Source of the DNA: Gammaproteobacteria bacterium
GTDB lineage: Bacteria; Pseudomonadota; Gammaproteobacteria; Enterobacterales; GCA-2746155
Assembly: GCA_024206355.1 (NCBI GenBank)
Contig: JAAGZM010000519.1
Location: 1-6,944 of the forward strand
Length of the DNA: 6,944 nt
Direction: 5' to 3'
Numbering within the stretch: position 1 is the first letter of the stretch; each line of letters opens with the position of its first letter. The translations under genes and the position numbers were made by a program. The notes under the pieces were generated by a model. The model did no database searches and was not told the DNA's origin. It saw only the letters and a program-made list of their open reading frames with translations. Shown piece by piece: positions 1 to 6,660 of this stretch.

Positions 1-696
1 CCTGTTACAAACGTTCATATGACACTCGAAAAAAACATACCTGTCAGTAGTGGACTAGGCTCAAGTGCCTGCTCAATAGTTGCGGCAGTTGCAGCGTTGA
101 ATGAATTCTATGAGCAACCTTTTGATAAGCAAAAACTACTACTGTTAATGGTCGAGCTAGAAGCTGAAATTAGTGGCAGTATGCATTTTGATAATGTAGC
201 GCCCTGTTATCTTGGCGGCTTGCAACTAGTGATAGAAAGTGCAGATAAAATTACCCAAAACATTCCAGTTTTTGAAGACTGTTATTGGGTCATGGCTTAC
301 CCTGACGTTTTAGTCAGCACAAAGGCAGCAAGAGATATTTTGCCTAAAACCTATGATAAACAAACAGCAATAAAATTTGGACAAAACCTAGCAAGCTTTA
401 TTGATGCCAGTTATAGACAAGATAAAGTTCAGGCGTTCGCCGTACTAAAAGACGAACTAGCCGAGCCTTATAGAAAACACTTATTACCTAATTATAAAGT
501 TGCAAAACAAACCTTAGAATCTTACGGATGTTTAGCAGTAGGTATATCAGGTTCAGGACCAACTTTATTTGCAGTAACCGATGATCTATCTATTGCAGAA
601 AAGTCACAAAATTGGTTAGCCGAAAACTATTTACAAACAGAACAAGGTTTCGTTCATATCTGCAAAGCAGATCTAGAAGGAATTCGAAGAATTTAA
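1..696 (+). CDS. thrB: Homoserine kinase, 5'-truncated by the window edge
   Basis: Homoserine kinase phosphorylates homoserine with ATP to O-phosphohomoserine, the penultimate step of threonine synthesis, in the cytoplasm. The reading frame is open from base 1, giving 231 visible residues. The ATG at 19 is internal: it lines up with about Met84 of the roughly 310-residue E. coli protein, so some 77 N-terminal residues lie outside. The GHMP-kinase glycine-rich phosphate loop PVSSGLGSSACS is at bases 40-75. ISGSGDNVAPC-like order is kept: ISGSMHFDNVAPCYLGG follows the loop, and the C-terminal GHMP motif ISGSGPTLFA starts at base 544. The C-terminus matches the family (NYLQTEQGFVHIC). It ends with TAA and is followed 43 bp later by thrC, the usual thr operon order. 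Family identity is very secure from whole-length resemblance to E. coli ThrB. Confidence 0.97.
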   Translation, partial: PVTNVHMTLEKNIPVSSGLGSSACSIVAAVAALNEFYEQPFDKQKLLLLMVELEAEISGSMHFDNVAPCYLGGLQLVIESADKITQNIPVFEDCYWVMAYPDVLVSTKAARDILPKTYDKQTAIKFGQNLASFIDASYRQDKVQAFAVLKDELAEPYRKHLLPNYKVAKQTLESYGCLAVGISGSGPTLFAVTDDLSIAEKSQNWLAENYLQTEQGFVHICKADLEGIRRI

Positions 697-697
697 T

Positions 698-718
698 TCT
701 GATTTATTAGGAATCAGA
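698..718 (+). promoter_or_regulatory. Perfect 7-bp hairpin in the thrB-thrC spacer
   Basis: TCTGATT (698-704) and AATCAGA (712-718) are exact reverse complements around a 7-nt loop, beginning one base after the thrB stop codon. No T-run follows, so it does not look like an intrinsic terminator. In an operon mRNA it could be a processing or stability element, or could limit read-through translation into the GTG start of thrC 21 bases further on. The structure is seen; the role is inferred, and a 7-bp AT-rich hairpin can arise by chance. Confidence 0.4.
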
Positions 719-739
719 CCGAACTAAGAGAATAAATAA

Positions 740-2020
740 GTGAAGCTTTACAACTTAAAAGATGAAACACAAATTGTTGATTTTGAAACGGCAGTTAAAA
801 CAGGCCTAGGACGAAATCAAGGATTGTTTTTTCCAAAAGAAATAACGCCACTAGATAACATTGAACAACTATTAAGCATGGATGTTCATAGTCGAAATTA
901 TAAAATTTTAAAGCCCTTTGTTTCAAGCAATCTTAATGATGAAACATTACAGAAAATCATTGAAAAAACTTTCGCTTTTCCCGCAAAAATAAAGGCAGTA
1001 AATAACACAGAATATTGCTTAGAATTATTTCATGGTCCAACACTCGCGTTTAAAGATTTTGGTGCAAACTTTATGGCCAATTGTCTAACCAGTTTCGGAA
1101 GTGATGACAAACCGATTACGATCCTCACTGCCACCTCTGGAGATACAGGCGCAGCAGTAGCACATGCGTTTCACGGTTTAAAGAATATCCAAGTAGTAAT
1201 ATTATTTCCTCAGGGAAAAATTAGTGAACTACAACAAAAAATGTTCACCACATTGGGTGATAATATCCATACTATTTCGATCGAAGGCAGCTTTGATGAT
1301 TGCCAACAACTGGTAAAACAAAGTTTTGATCAACGTGATCTAGTCAATTCAGTCGGCCTCAACTCAGCCAACTCAATTAATATAAGTCGACTACTTGCAC
1401 AGGTATGTTACTACTTCGATGCTTTCTCACAATTACCAGCCGATAAACGCGATCAGGTAGTTGTATCAATCCCAAGCGGTAACTTTGGAAACTTATGCGC
1501 TGGCGTAATCGCTAAAATATTAGGACTACCGATCAAACACTTTATAGCAGCAACTAATGTCAATGATACAGTTCCTCGCTATCTCGAAACTGGCGAATGG
1601 TCACCTAAAGAAACAATAGCAACCATCTCAAATGCAATGGATGTCAGCAAACCCAATAACTGGCCACGCATTGAATACATGATGGAAACCGAACAATTTG
1701 CAAGCTCTGCATTATCTGGTATCGGCGTCTCAGAAGAACAAACCGAAGAAACTTTGCAGGCAATCTACGCTCAAGGATACGTCAGTGAACCACACGCAGC
1801 AGTCGCCTATCATGGATTACACAAATCACTAAAAGATGGCGAAACAGGAATATTCTTGGGCACTGCACACCCAGCGAAATTTAAATCAACGGTAGAAGAT
1901 ATTCTCGATATTGATTTATCCTTACCAAAAGAACTTGCCAAGTGTGTGGTAAAAGAAGATCTTTCACATGAATTCAAAGCGGACTTTAAGCAGTTGGAAG
2001 AATTTTTATATAACTTATAG
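740..2020 (+). CDS. thrC: Threonine synthase
   Basis: This PLP-dependent enzyme converts O-phosphohomoserine and water to threonine and phosphate, the final step of the pathway, in the cytoplasm. The 426-residue product is close to the 428 residues of E. coli ThrC and resembles it throughout, starting with the same MKLYNLKD. The PLP-binding lysine is expected to be Lys105 in GPTLAFKDFG. The family block TATSGDTGAAVAHAF follows, then GLNSANSINISRLLAQ, the glycine-rich phosphate-binding loop PSGNFGNL, NAMDVSKPNNWPR, and GTAHPAKF near the C-terminus. The start is GTG; the upstream AAGAG at 726-730 sits 9 nt away as a modest ribosome site, and the family's N-terminal sequence begins exactly here. 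It lies 43 bp after thrB and is presumably in the same transcript. It appears intact, with no key residue missing. Confidence 0.98.
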   Translation: MKLYNLKDETQIVDFETAVKTGLGRNQGLFFPKEITPLDNIEQLLSMDVHSRNYKILKPFVSSNLNDETLQKIIEKTFAFPAKIKAVNNTEYCLELFHGPTLAFKDFGANFMANCLTSFGSDDKPITILTATSGDTGAAVAHAFHGLKNIQVVILFPQGKISELQQKMFTTLGDNIHTISIEGSFDDCQQLVKQSFDQRDLVNSVGLNSANSINISRLLAQVCYYFDAFSQLPADKRDQVVVSIPSGNFGNLCAGVIAKILGLPIKHFIAATNVNDTVPRYLETGEWSPKETIATISNAMDVSKPNNWPRIEYMMETEQFASSALSGIGVSEEQTEETLQAIYAQGYVSEPHAAVAYHGLHKSLKDGETGIFLGTAHPAKFKSTVEDILDIDLSLPKELAKCVVKEDLSHEFKADFKQLEEFLYNL

Positions 2021-2047
2021 ACGGTAGCTTCTTTGAACATGGGCGGA

Positions 2048-2069
2048 AAAAAGATTGAGCACTCTTTTT
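2048..2069 (+). terminator. Weak terminator-like hairpin after thrC
   Basis: AAAAAGA (2048-2054) pairs perfectly with TCTTTTT (2063-2069) around an 8-nt loop, 27 bases after the thrC stop. The stem contains a single G-C pair and the T-run is part of the stem, so it would be a poor intrinsic terminator. It is listed because it sits where the thr operon should end. The larger palindrome just downstream, which is followed by TTTT at 2197-2200, is an alternative or additional terminator. Confidence 0.25.
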
Positions 2070-2090
2070 ATATGCACTGTTCGTTTTGCT

Positions 2091-2194
2091 CAGGTGGTGA
2101 TAGCTTATTCTACAGGACGCCGTGAACCTTTCCATGGGGGCTTCGCTGCTGCATCCCTGCAGCACAGATCTATTGAATAAGCTATCACCACCTG
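2091..2194. repeat. Palindromic intergenic repeat element with perfect 20-bp inverted arms
   Basis: Bases 2091-2110 (beginning CAGGTGGTGATAG) and 2175-2194 (ending CTATCACCACCTG) are exact reverse complements over 20 bp, separated by 64 nt. Twenty uninterrupted pairs are far beyond chance in this spacer, so the DNA or its RNA can form a long stem with a structured loop. The loop is clearly richer in G and C than its surroundings, and no coding frame in it resembles a protein I know. The layout (variable perfect arms, conserved structured core, about 100 bp, intergenic, no transposase) fits a non-autonomous palindromic or REP/MITE-like repeat. No convincing target-site duplication is visible at the edges. 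It may also act as the thr operon terminator, because TTTT follows the right arm. The inverted repeat is certain; mobility is inferred. Confidence 0.85.
2112..2164. repeat. Conserved-looking core of the palindromic element with nested hairpins
   Basis: The core starts ACAGGACGCCGTGAACC, continues into TCCATGGGGGCT, and then forms a second hairpin. From memory, sequences of the form GGACGCCGTGAAnCCATCCATGGGGGCT recur between genes of several Gammaproteobacteria; this copy has CTTTCC where I would expect CCATCC, so the first small hairpin is degraded. The second hairpin is intact: TGCTGCA (2147-2153), loop TCCC, TGCAGCA (2158-2164), a perfect 7-bp stem. Recognition of the wider family rests on recollection, not on a search. 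Confidence 0.6.
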
Positions 2195-2196
2195 CG

Positions 2197-2224
2197 TTTT
2201 CAAATTGTCGTTGAATATTATAAT
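2197..2224 (+). promoter_or_regulatory. Putative sigma70 promoter for recG
   Basis: A perfect TATAAT lies at 2219-2224, with TTTTCA (4 of 6 matches to TTGACA) at 2197-2202 and a 16-bp spacer. Initiation would fall near 2231, giving a 5' leader of roughly 30 nt before the recG start. The -35 hexamer begins 2 bases after the right arm of the palindromic element, so an extruded cruciform or a bound protein there could affect polymerase access. The region is AT-rich, which makes chance -10 matches more likely. Confidence 0.5.
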
Positions 2225-2251
2225 TTTTTTCAACATAAAACATTAATATCT

Positions 2252-2257
2252 GGGGGG
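2252..2257 (+). promoter_or_regulatory. G-rich Shine-Dalgarno supporting the TTG start of recG
   Basis: Six consecutive G residues lie 6 nt before the TTG at 2264. They can pair with the CCUCC of the 16S rRNA tail if one G-U pair is allowed. There is no in-frame ATG close upstream, and the next in-frame ATG (codon 38, base 2375) would remove the conserved start of the protein, so this site decides the start. Confidence 0.6.
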
Positions 2258-2263
2258 ATAAGC

Positions 2264-4363
2264 TTGACCTTAAAAGAACAAGATCTCTCGAAAATATCAC
2301 TGAACCATTTAAAAGGTGTAGCGGCCAAACAGTGTGAACGACTTGCCAAACTGGGTATTTATAATATTCAGGATATGTTGTTACACCTCCCTGTGAGATA
2401 TGAAGATCGAACCAGGTTAATCTCAATCGGTAAATTAAAGCCTGGAATGCAATGTGTTGTTGAAGGAGAAATAGAGCTTTCAGAAGTTTTGCCGGGTCGA
2501 AAACGAATGTTGGTTTGTCGGCTGAGTGATGGTACTGGCAGTATTGATCTGCGGTTTTTTAATTTTTATGGCAATCAACTTAAGCAGTTATCAAGAGGCT
2601 CTACAGTTCGTTGTTTTTCAGAGGTTAGGCGAGGTAGAATGCTCTTAGAAATGGTTCATCCTGAATATAATGTTATTCATAAAAATAGTGAACCGGTTAT
2701 TGAAAATAGTTTGACTCCCGTTTATCCAACGACGGAAGGGTTGCGTCAAATTAGTTTAAGAGCAATTATATCTCAAGCACTTGCATTGCTGAATACTGAT
2801 AATTTTAAAGAATTAATTGCTCCTGATTTATTAGCAACAATGAACTTGCCAGCGATACCTTTATTGGATGCGATAAAATTTATTCATAATCCTCCAGCAG
2901 ATGTCGATCAACAATTATTAGAAGACGGTCAACATCCTTGTCAGCAACGGCTGGTACTAGAAGAGTTACTTGCGCATCAGCTAACGATGTTAAAATTGAG
3001 ACGAGAAAATGAGCGGCATAATGCTTTTGGCTTATCGAAAAACTTGAAATTACTGCCCTCCTTTCTTGAAGCTTTAGCTTTTACGCCTACGAATGCTCAA
3101 CTAAAAGTCTATCAAGAAATAGCCGAAGATATATCAAAACCAATACCAATGATGAGGCTAGTACAAGGTGATGTAGGTTCTGGTAAAACTTTGGTTGCTG
3201 TGATGGCGGCAATTCAGGCATTAGAAGCTAGTAAGCAGGTGGCAATGATGGCGCCGACGGAGTTGCTTGCAGAGCAACATGCAACCAATTTCCTACAGTG
3301 GTTAGAGCCTCTTGGTTTTAATGTTGTTTGGCTATCTGGAAAAGTTACCGGCAAAGCACGACAGAGAGTGAATGAAGCAATAGCAACAGGCGAAGCATCA
3401 ATAGTTGTTGGTACTCATGCTTTGTTTCAAGAATCAGTAGAGTTTCATTCGCTTGCATTGATAATTGTAGATGAGCAACATCGATTTGGCGTTCATCAAC
3501 GTCTTGCGCTTCGTGAAAAAGGTAATCAGAATGGATATTATCCTCATCAGCTTATTATGACTGCCACACCTATCCCGAGAACACTGGCAATGTCTGCCTA
3601 TGCCGATTTGGACACTTCAATTATTGATGAGTTGCCTCCTGGGAGAACACCCGTGACCACCATTGCGATGAACGATCAGCGTCGGCAAGATATTATTGAT
3701 CGCGTTGAGAGTGCTTGTTTGGAGGAAAAAAGACAGGCCTATTGGGTATGCACTTTAATCGAAGAGTCTGAAAATTTGCAGTGTCAGACTGCTGAAGATA
3801 CTCATACTCAATTAACCGAACAACTGACCAGTTTAACTGTTGGGTTAATACATGGTCGCATGAAGAGCAAAGAAAAAATGGCGATCATGCAGCAGTTCAA
3901 AGACGGTGATATTGATGTACTTGTTGCCACAACTGTTATTGAAGTTGGTGTTGATGTTCCTAATGCCTCATTGATGGTCATCGAAAATTCTGAACGGTTA
4001 GGTTTAGCACAATTGCATCAGTTACGAGGCAGAGTAGGGCGTGGTAGTGCGGCAAGTCACTGTGTATTGCTTTATCGGTCACCTTTATCTAATCATGGCA
4101 AACAACGCATTGCTGTATTACGAGAGACAAATGATGGCTTTGTAATTGCTGAAAAAGACTTAGAGCTTAGAGGTGCAGGAGAGGTCTTGGGTACAAGACA
4201 GACAGGTCTTGCTGAATTTAAGATTGCTGATTTATATCGAGATAGACATCTTTTACCCAAGGCATCTGAGCTTGCAGGAAAATTACAAAATCGACATCCT
4301 GAGCAGGTAAGCATGCTCATCGAGCGCTGGCTTGGATCAAAACAGGAATTCGCCAAAGTTTAG
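2264..4363 (+). CDS. recG: ATP-dependent DNA helicase RecG
   Basis: RecG is a monomeric double-strand DNA translocase that reverses stalled replication forks and processes Holliday junctions, D-loops and R-loops on the chromosome. The 699-residue product matches the 693 residues of E. coli RecG end to end. The wedge (OB-fold) domain spans roughly residues 50-150, with RYEDRT at 45-50 and RFFNF near 97-101. The helicase core has Walker A GDVGSGKT (302-309), the DEQH box (403-406), TATPIPRT (433-440), TTVIEVGVDVPNA, and motif VI QLRGRVGRG (586-594). The TRQTGLAEFKIADL segment that couples ATP hydrolysis to translocation follows, and it ends with the family's IERW. The start is TTG, chosen because homology begins there and a G-rich ribosome site precedes it. 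It stands apart from neighbours by 243 bp upstream and 110 bp downstream, so it is probably its own transcript. No catalytic residue appears lost. Confidence 0.98.
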   Translation: MTLKEQDLSKISLNHLKGVAAKQCERLAKLGIYNIQDMLLHLPVRYEDRTRLISIGKLKPGMQCVVEGEIELSEVLPGRKRMLVCRLSDGTGSIDLRFFNFYGNQLKQLSRGSTVRCFSEVRRGRMLLEMVHPEYNVIHKNSEPVIENSLTPVYPTTEGLRQISLRAIISQALALLNTDNFKELIAPDLLATMNLPAIPLLDAIKFIHNPPADVDQQLLEDGQHPCQQRLVLEELLAHQLTMLKLRRENERHNAFGLSKNLKLLPSFLEALAFTPTNAQLKVYQEIAEDISKPIPMMRLVQGDVGSGKTLVAVMAAIQALEASKQVAMMAPTELLAEQHATNFLQWLEPLGFNVVWLSGKVTGKARQRVNEAIATGEASIVVGTHALFQESVEFHSLALIIVDEQHRFGVHQRLALREKGNQNGYYPHQLIMTATPIPRTLAMSAYADLDTSIIDELPPGRTPVTTIAMNDQRRQDIIDRVESACLEEKRQAYWVCTLIEESENLQCQTAEDTHTQLTEQLTSLTVGLIHGRMKSKEKMAIMQQFKDGDIDVLVATTVIEVGVDVPNASLMVIENSERLGLAQLHQLRGRVGRGSAASHCVLLYRSPLSNHGKQRIAVLRETNDGFVIAEKDLELRGAGEVLGTRQTGLAEFKIADLYRDRHLLPKASELAGKLQNRHPEQVSMLIERWLGSKQEFAKV

Positions 4364-4385
4364 TAAATGAACAGAAAACTTTAAC

Positions 4386-4414
4386 TATTCAGAGCATCTT
4401 ATTAGTGCTATCTT
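4386..4414 (+). promoter_or_regulatory. Possible extended -10 promoter ahead of trpS
   Basis: TGCTATCTT at 4406-4414 reads as an extended -10 (TGn followed by TATCTT, 4 of 6). TATTCA at 4386-4391 is a weak -35 (3 of 6) with a 17-bp spacer. It would give a leader of about 50 nt for trpS and the two genes behind it. The rest of the 110-bp spacer (4364-4473) shows no strong terminator, so recG read-through is also possible. The match is weak. Confidence 0.25.
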
Positions 4415-4473
4415 TGCGACAATAAAACCTGCAAATTTAACAAACTAATTTATCAAATAATGAAACGAGCATA

Positions 4474-5487
4474 ATGAGTGATAAAACAGTAGTCCTAACC
4501 GGTATTACTACCACCGGAACTCCTCACCTTGGAAACTACGTTGGTGCAATCAGACCTTCTATTGAAGCTAGTGAAGATACGTCTGTCCAATCCTATTATT
4601 TTTTGGCTGATTATCATGCACTGGTAAAGTGCCATGAGCCAGAAAGAGTTCATCAATCAAGCATAGAAAATGCAGCAACCTGGTTAGCGCTAGGGCTTGA
4701 TACTGACAATGCAATTTTCTATCGACAATCTGATATACCAGAAATCATGGAACTTAACTGGATGTTGTCCTGTATGACAGCCAAAGGTTTGATGAATAGG
4801 GCCCATGCTTATAAAGGTGCAGTTGCCGAAAATACAGAGAGAGGTGAATCTGATCCTGATAAGGGTATTAATATGGGACTGTTCACTTATCCTACATTGA
4901 TGAGTGCAGACATATTAATGTTTAATGCGAATAAGGTTCCTGTTGGAAAAGACCAAACTCAGCACCTTGAAATGGCGAGAGTTATTGCTCAGCGTTTTAA
5001 TCATCATTTTGGTGATCATTTCACTATTCCAGAAATTGTATTAGGTGAAGAAGGTGCTATTCTTCCAGGTCTTGACGGCAGAAAGATGTCTAAGAGTTAT
5101 AACAATACCATTCCTTTATTTTTACCAGAAAAAAAGTTTCGTAAAATGATCATGAAGATTAAAACTAATTCTCTTGAGCCCGGTGAGCCAAAAGATCCGG
5201 AAGAATGCAGTTTATTTGCCATTTATAACTCACTTGCAACACGCGATGAAGTGGCTGCAATTAGAAAGCGTTATGCTGAGGGAATTGCATGGGGAGAAAT
5301 GAAGCAGTTTCTTTTTGAGTATCTCAACGGTATTTTTTCAGCACCGAGAGAAAATTATAATGCCTTGATGGAAAATCCTGCTGAGATTGAAGCTATTTTG
5401 GTTAGAGGTGCCGAGAGGGCGCGAGATTATGCTTCACCCTTTATGCAACGGTTGCGATATGCAACAGGGATCCGCCCTTTGAAGTAG
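4474..5487 (+). CDS. trpS: Tryptophanyl-tRNA synthetase
   Basis: TrpRS activates tryptophan with ATP and transfers it to tRNA-Trp for translation; it is a cytoplasmic class Ic synthetase that works as a homodimer. The first signature (HIGH box) is TGTPHLGNYVGA, with HLGN at 18-21; the second is KMSKS at 204-208 within GLDGRKMSKS. Also visible are FLADYHAL near 43-50 and VPVGKDQTQH near 155-164, which form the tryptophan and ATP pocket in this family. At 337 residues it is complete and close to the 334 of E. coli, but its motifs are those of the subtype I recall from Pseudomonas and Xanthomonas, where I believe longer versions with a C-terminal extension exist. The start ATG has only a weak GAG (4467-4469) 4 nt upstream. 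The next gene begins 10 bp after the stop, suggesting an operon with the methyltransferase and acetyltransferase. Confidence 0.97.
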   Translation: MSDKTVVLTGITTTGTPHLGNYVGAIRPSIEASEDTSVQSYYFLADYHALVKCHEPERVHQSSIENAATWLALGLDTDNAIFYRQSDIPEIMELNWMLSCMTAKGLMNRAHAYKGAVAENTERGESDPDKGINMGLFTYPTLMSADILMFNANKVPVGKDQTQHLEMARVIAQRFNHHFGDHFTIPEIVLGEEGAILPGLDGRKMSKSYNNTIPLFLPEKKFRKMIMKIKTNSLEPGEPKDPEECSLFAIYNSLATRDEVAAIRKRYAEGIAWGEMKQFLFEYLNGIFSAPRENYNALMENPAEIEAILVRGAERARDYASPFMQRLRYATGIRPLK

Positions 5488-5497
5488 TGGAGAAACA

Positions 5498-6130
5498 ATG
5501 TCGCAAGCAAGCAGTAATCATTGGGATGAAATTTTTTCAAACACTGAAGAAACAAACTTAGGTTGGTATGAAGATGACGTTTCGCTAACCTTAAAATTAT
5601 TAAAGCCAATTCCTAACTGGGAACATTCAAATATGTTTATGGTGGGAACAGGCATTTCCCGTCTTATTGAAACTGTACTTGCTAAAAGTGTTCGTCTTTC
5701 ATTGAACGATATTAGCCCTAAGGCTTTAGAAAAAGTTAAATCTCGGTTAGGTAAAGAATCAGGATCTGTCAATTGGCTGTGTCAGGATATTAGTAAGCCG
5801 ATTAATGATAGCGATCAAAGACCAGCAAGTGTCGATATATGGATAGATAGAGCAGTTTTACATTTCTTGAATGATGAGCAAAGTATCTGTGGCTATTTTG
5901 AAAATTTAAATAAGGTATTAAAAAAAGGTGGTCACTCCCTATTTGCTGAATTCTCAAAAAAAGGTGCTGCCACATGTGCAGATCTAGAACTTCATCGTTA
6001 TTCAGTTGACGAACTAACTGAACGTTTAGGCTCAACATATCAATTAATAGATTCTTTTGAGCATATTTATATGAATCCAAAGGGTGAACCAAGACCTTAT
6101 GTTTACTGTCTTTATCAAAAACTTTCATAG
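5498..6130 (+). CDS. Class I SAM-dependent methyltransferase, substrate unknown
   Basis: The 210-residue product has the order of a small Rossmann-fold methyltransferase. The N-terminus HWDEIFSNTEETNLGWYEDD (8-27) resembles the W-x-x-x-(Y/F)...LGWY opening of small soluble methyltransferases distantly related to the CSKMT/METTL12 and TPMT-like groups. Motif I is MFMVGTGISRLIE, with GTG at 50-52; the usual acidic residue and first glycine of a DxGxGxG loop are not evident. LNDIS (69-73) ends strand 2, CQDIS follows (95-99), and WIDRAVLHFL (115-124) is the motif IV region, with LKKGG near 141-145 before strand 5. There is no signal peptide or membrane segment. GGAG (5489-5492) lies 5 nt before the ATG and fixes the start. 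It follows trpS by 10 bp and precedes the GNAT gene by 20 bp, so co-transcription is likely. The fold is well supported; the substrate (protein, small molecule or metal) cannot be read from the sequence. Confidence 0.85.
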   Translation: MSQASSNHWDEIFSNTEETNLGWYEDDVSLTLKLLKPIPNWEHSNMFMVGTGISRLIETVLAKSVRLSLNDISPKALEKVKSRLGKESGSVNWLCQDISKPINDSDQRPASVDIWIDRAVLHFLNDEQSICGYFENLNKVLKKGGHSLFAEFSKKGAATCADLELHRYSVDELTERLGSTYQLIDSFEHIYMNPKGEPRPYVYCLYQKLS

Positions 6131-6150
6131 CTGGTTTAGAGGAAAATATT

Positions 6151-6660
6151 ATGGATTTTAGTGTTCCTGAGCAATTAGAGACTGAACGATTAATTCTCAG
6201 ACAATTTAAAGATGGTGACTGGTCTGATTTGCATCAATACTATTCTGATCAAACAGCAACAAAATTTACGGTTGGTCGAGAGTTTACGGAGGAAGATACT
6301 TGGCGCACAATGTGTATAATGATTGGTCATTGGCAGTTGCGAGGCTATGGTCCCTATGCGGCGGTAGAAAAAGCCAGTGGCAATGTCATAGGTCCCATTG
6401 GATTTTGGTTTCCATTAGGTTGGCCATCACCAGAAATAAAATGGGCACTAGCCCCCGCCTATTGGGGAAAAGGTTATGCCAGTGAAGGTGCTCGTACTGT
6501 CCAAGCTGTCGGTAAGCAATATCTCCCCGATATCTCTCTAATCAGTTTTATCCATCCTAAAAATGAAGCTTCCATTAAACTTGCACAAGCATTAGGTGCG
6601 ACTTTTGAAAAGAATTTACCTTTTCGTGGTGAGCAATGGCCAGTATATCGGCACCCTTGA
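6151..6660 (+). CDS. GNAT-family N-acetyltransferase, RimJ/RimL type
   Basis: The 169-residue product has the order of the Acetyltransf_3 (RimJ/RimL-like) group, which moves acetyl from acetyl-CoA to an amino group. LETERLILRQF (9-19) is the typical first strand. VIGPIGFWF (79-87) and EIKWALAPAYWGKGYASEG (95-113) follow; WGKGYA (105-110) is the acetyl-CoA pyrophosphate loop (Q/R-x-x-G-x-G/A). HPKNEASIKLAQALGA (135-150) is the conserved N-x-A-S-x-x-L-x-x-x-L-G segment. No signal peptide or membrane helix is seen. AGAGGA (6138-6143), 7 nt before the ATG, is a good ribosome site. It is the last gene of the apparent trpS cluster. Family members acetylate ribosomal-protein N-termini, antibiotics or aminoacyl-nucleotides, and this sequence alone does not show which. 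It appears full length. Confidence 0.88.
   Translation: MDFSVPEQLETERLILRQFKDGDWSDLHQYYSDQTATKFTVGREFTEEDTWRTMCIMIGHWQLRGYGPYAAVEKASGNVIGPIGFWFPLGWPSPEIKWALAPAYWGKGYASEGARTVQAVGKQYLPDISLISFIHPKNEASIKLAQALGATFEKNLPFRGEQWPVYRHP

Noticed and set aside
19..21. ATG at 19 as the true start of the first gene
   Set aside because: The frame is open to base 1 and the ATG aligns with an internal methionine of ThrB, so the gene is cut by the window edge.
2091..2194. CRISPR repeat, integron attC site or tRNA-like structure
   Set aside because: There is one copy only, with no spacer periodicity. The arms lack the RYYYAAC/GTTRRRY ends of attC, and no cloverleaf can be drawn.
1986..2426. 146-codon open frame on the minus strand across the thrC-recG spacer
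   Set aside because: It crosses the palindromic element and overlaps both thrC and recG ends. It has no recognisable domain and is best explained as an antisense shadow.
5802..6128. 108-codon open frame on the minus strand inside the methyltransferase gene
   Set aside because: It lies wholly antisense to a gene with clear family motifs, and its product has no recognisable fold.
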